DNA of 64,000 nucleotides from Candidatus Avoscillospira avicola (lineage in GTDB: Bacteria; Bacillota; Clostridia; Oscillospirales; Oscillospiraceae). Location: the NCBI GenBank assembly GCA_018712245.1, contig DVHE01000043.1:1-64000 (forward strand), in the 5' to 3' direction. Position 1 is the stretch's first letter; each line of letters starts with the position of its first letter. The position numbers and the translations under genes were made by a program. Positions 61,059-64,000 of this stretch are shown here, piece by piece. The notes under the pieces were generated by a model. The model saw only the letters and a list, made by a program, of their open reading frames with translations, did no database searches and had not been told where the DNA came from.

Positions 61059-61937
61059 TTGATTAAGAGTATGACGGGCTATGGCCGGGCCGTGCGGGCC
61101 GACGGGGATCTGGAGATCACCGCGGAGATCCGCGCCGTCAACAATCGCTATCTCGACTGCACCGTGAAGCTGCCCAGGCTCTACGGCTACGCGGAAGACC
61201 CCATCAAGCAGCGCGTTAAGGCCCGCGTCAGCCGGGGCAAAGTGGACGTGTTTCTCACCGTCAACCATACCGGCGGTACGGACGTGTCCGTCTCGCTGAA
61301 CCGTCCGGTGTTGGAGGGATACCTGGCGGCCATGAAGGCCATGGCGGCGGAATATGCGGTCCGGGACGACATCTCGGTCTCCAGCCTCTCCCGCCTGCCG
61401 GAGGTGTTCCTGGTGGACAAGCCGGAGGTGGACGAGGAGGCCGTCACCGCTGCGCTGCTGGAGACAGTGGACGGCGCGCTGGAGCAGTTTGACGCCATGC
61501 GGGCCACCGAAGGTGCGGCGCTGGAGGCGGATATCCTCAGCCGCGGGCAGACCATTCTGGAGCGCGTTTCCGAGGTGGAGGCCCGCAGCCCGGAGACAGT
61601 GGCCGAATATCGGGCGAGACTCCTGGCCAAAATGCGGGAAGTGCTGTCCGGCGCCGCGCTGGACGAGAGCCGCATTCTCACCGAAGCCGCCCTCTATGCC
61701 GACAAGGTGGCCGTGGACGAGGAGACTGTGCGGCTGCGCAGCCACCTCAAGCAGCTCGCCTCCATGGTGCAGGGCGGCGGCCCCATCGGCCGAAAGCTGG
61801 ACTTCCTGCTCCAGGAAATGAACCGGGAGACCAACACCATCGGCTCCAAGTGCGTGGATTTGAATATTTCCGAGATTGTGGTGGAGATGAAAGCGGAACT
61901 GGAAAAGATCCGCGAACAAATTCAGAACGTCGAGTGA
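61059..61937 (+). CDS. YicC/YloC family endoribonuclease (TTG start)
   Basis: '[10 protein letters not shown]', '[17 protein letters not shown]', '[13 protein letters not shown]'. Confidence 0.95.
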   Translation: MIKSMTGYGRAVRADGDLEITAEIRAVNNRYLDCTVKLPRLYGYAEDPIKQRVKARVSRGKVDVFLTVNHTGGTDVSVSLNRPVLEGYLAAMKAMAAEYAVRDDISVSSLSRLPEVFLVDKPEVDEEAVTAALLETVDGALEQFDAMRATEGAALEADILSRGQTILERVSEVEARSPETVAEYRARLLAKMREVLSGAALDESRILTEAALYADKVAVDEETVRLRSHLKQLASMVQGGGPIGRKLDFLLQEMNRETNTIGSKCVDLNISEIVVEMKAELEKIREQIQNVE

Positions 61938-61947
61938 GGAGGGCGGT

Positions 61948-62229
61948 ATGCGGCTCATCAATATTGGATTTGGAAACATGGTGTCTTCCAGCCGTCTGCT
62001 GGCCATTGTCAGCCCCGAATCCGCGCCCATCAAGCGCATCGTCCAGGAGGCGCGGGATCGGAGTATGCTCATTGACGCCACCTACGGCAGAAGGACCAGA
62101 GCTGTCATCATCATGGACACGGACCACGTGATTCTCTCGGCCATTTTGCCCGAGACCATCGCGGGGCGCGCCTCCGGCAAGAGCGACGGGGGAGAAAGGG
62201 AAGAGGCGGAACCATGCGAGGAAAGCTGA
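61948..62229 (+). CDS. remA: RemA/DUF370 regulator
   Basis: '[63 protein letters not shown]'. Confidence 0.93.
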   Translation: MRLINIGFGNMVSSSRLLAIVSPESAPIKRIVQEARDRSMLIDATYGRRTRAVIIMDTDHVILSAILPETIAGRASGKSDGGEREEAEPCEES

Positions 62230-62810
62230 TCGTGATATCCGGCCCCTCGGGGGTTGGAAAAAGCACCGTGGTCAAAGAGGTCATGGCCCAATGTGAGACG
62301 CTCCAATTCTCTGTTTCTGCCACCACGCGTCCCATGCGTCCCGGCGAGGTGGATGGAAAGAACTACTATTTTGTCAGCCGGGACACCTTCCAGCGGCTCA
62401 TCGACGAGGATCAGCTGCTGGAATACGCCGAGTACGTGGGCAATTATTACGGAACGCCGGTGGGGCCGCTGGACGAAGCGCTGGCAGCCGGGCGGGACGT
62501 ACTGCTGGACATTGAAGTCCAGGGGGCGCTGCGGGTCAAATCCCGCCGGCCCGACGCAATTTTGATTTTTATGCTGGCCCCGTCCTTTCAGGACATCGAA
62601 GCCCGGCTTTACGGCCGGGGCGACACCGCGCCCGAGTTGATCCTGGGGCGGCTGGAGCGAGCCAGATGGGAATATACCCAGGCCGTCAACTACGACTACC
62701 TGGTGGTCAATGACAACGTGGACAAGGCCGTCTCGGAGATTCTCGCCATTTTGAAGGCGGAAAAGTGTAAGGCCCCGGAACGGTTGCATCTTTTGAAGGA
62801 GGACAATTAA
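62214..62810 (+). CDS. gmk: Guanylate kinase
   Basis: '[19 protein letters not shown]', '[22 protein letters not shown]'. Confidence 0.97.
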   Translation: MRGKLIVISGPSGVGKSTVVKEVMAQCETLQFSVSATTRPMRPGEVDGKNYYFVSRDTFQRLIDEDQLLEYAEYVGNYYGTPVGPLDEALAAGRDVLLDIEVQGALRVKSRRPDAILIFMLAPSFQDIEARLYGRGDTAPELILGRLERARWEYTQAVNYDYLVVNDNVDKAVSEILAILKAEKCKAPERLHLLKEDN

Positions 62811-62811
62811 A

Positions 62812-63018
62812 ATGCTCTACCCCCCCATGTCTGAACTGCTCAAGCACATCGACAGCCGCTATCTGCTGGTGAATGTGGTGGCCCGACGTGCCCGGCAGAT
62901 TTCCATTGAAGCGGAGCAGGAGGGCTACGCCCTGGAGGACAAGCCCGTCACGCTGGCCATCCGTGAGGTGGCTGACGGCAAACTCACCGCCACGACCAAG
63001 GACGAATATTTGAAGTAA
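62812..63018 (+). CDS. rpoZ: DNA-directed RNA polymerase subunit omega
   Basis: 'DSRYLLVNVVARRARQISIEAEQEGYALEDKPVTLAIREVADGKL'. Confidence 0.93.
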   Translation: MLYPPMSELLKHIDSRYLLVNVVARRARQISIEAEQEGYALEDKPVTLAIREVADGKLTATTKDEYLK

Positions 63019-63045
63019 TCCGACACAAGCTGGGAGGGAAGGCCT

Positions 63046-64000
63046 TTGATTGCCCAGGTGGCTGTTTCCGCGGCGGTCTATGCCATTGATAAGCCCTACT
63101 CCTACCGCATTCCGCCCGCTCTGACGGTGGAACCCGGGATGCGGGTGTCGCTTCCCTTCGGCCAGGGAAACCGCCTCTGTGAGGGGGTGGTCCTGGCGGT
63201 GGAGGCGGGGGACGAGGAAGGCCTCAAGGCCATTTCTGCCGTGCTGGACAGTGCCCCTGTCCTGTCCCAGCCGTTTCTCCATCTGGCGGCATTTCTGCGG
63301 GAGCGGTATTTCTGCACCTTTTACGACGCGGCCAAGGCCATGCTGCCCGCCGGACTGTGGTTTCAGGTCCGAGAGGAGCTGACGCTGGACGCGGTGCCTG
63401 CCGAGGTCCAGTTCCCCAAGACCCACAGCCGGGCCGGGGAAATTCTCAGTGCTCTGGAGGCAGCCGGTGGCCGGATGGCCATGGCGGAGCTGAAAAGGAC
63501 TGTGGACCCGGCAGTGGTAGAGCGGTTTTTGCCGTATCTCCAGAAAAAAGGCTACCTCCACACCAATATCTCCTACGCCCGCCAGGTGCGGGACCGCGTG
63601 GAGCAGACGGCCCAACTGGCCGTCTCCTGGGAGGAGGCCATGGCGTATGCCGCCAGCAAGGGCCGCAGCGCACCGCTGCAAAAGGAGATTTTGACGCTTC
63701 TGTCCCAGTTGGACTCCGTCAGCGTGAAGGAGCTTTGCTACTTTACGGGCGCTTCCATGGCTACGGTCCGGCGGCTGGAGCAGCTGGGGTATCTCCGGCT
63801 GGACCTCCGGCCGGTACTGCCGGAGCCACCGGCGGCTCCGGCGGCGACCGCGCCGCCTCCCGTTCTCAATGCCCAGCAGCAGGCGGCCTTTGACGGCCTT
63901 TCCCGTCAGATGCAGGCCGAAAAGCCCGGCGCGTCGCTTCTCTACGGCGTCACCGGCAGCGGCAAGACCGCCGTTTACCTCCGCCTGATCGCGGCGGCCC
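63046..64000 (+). CDS. priA: Primosomal protein N' (PriA), 5' part, cut by window end
   Basis: 'IAQVAVSAAVYAIDKPYSYRIP', 'FFHLAAF..YYCTFYDAAKAMLPAG'-type domain, 'LLYGVTGSGKTAVYL'. Confidence 0.93.
   Translation, partial: MIAQVAVSAAVYAIDKPYSYRIPPALTVEPGMRVSLPFGQGNRLCEGVVLAVEAGDEEGLKAISAVLDSAPVLSQPFLHLAAFLRERYFCTFYDAAKAMLPAGLWFQVREELTLDAVPAEVQFPKTHSRAGEILSALEAAGGRMAMAELKRTVDPAVVERFLPYLQKKGYLHTNISYARQVRDRVEQTAQLAVSWEEAMAYAASKGRSAPLQKEILTLLSQLDSVSVKELCYFTGASMATVRRLEQLGYLRLDLRPVLPEPPAAPAATAPPPVLNAQQQAAFDGLSRQMQAEKPGASLLYGVTGSGKTAVYLRLIAAA

Overview
64 kb window of a GC-rich Firmicutes chromosome, probably Clostridia/Oscillospiraceae-like judging by gene content and order (inference). The left edge (about 1-3.1 kb) is a scarred integrative-element site: a partial ABC transporter operon, a 5'-truncated tyrosine integrase, one intact tRNA-Arg(CCU) and two tRNA-Arg relics. 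The rest is mostly core genome: a Bce-type two-component system; an AraR/araBD locus with an apparently deleted araA; an ABC-F ATPase; ridA; the [FeFe]-hydrogenase maturation cluster (TM1266-like regulator, hydE, hydG, hydF); ireB; an NlpC/P60 protein; metF; an NAD salvage cluster (pncB, niaR, nadE); a compact V-type ATPase operon (E, DUF2764, A, B, D, I, K) with a Na+-type K subunit; a frameshifted NUDIX gene; tetR-ABC-PPTase; RNase J; MATE; smc-ftsY-rdgB-yhbY-nadD/yqeK-LCP-rsfS-leuS; rpsU; DUF3343 plus a cysteine desulfurase-like gene; cdaA-cdaR; and yicC-remA-gmk-rpoZ-priA (cut by the right edge). The most unusual structure is a 429-bp intergenic array of near-perfect hairpins (7451-7879). 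It has inverted, self-palindromic termini, shares a module with a second locus at about 15.3-15.5 kb in opposite orientation, and shows paired compensatory changes between copies. All family names come from recognising motifs by eye; no searches were run.
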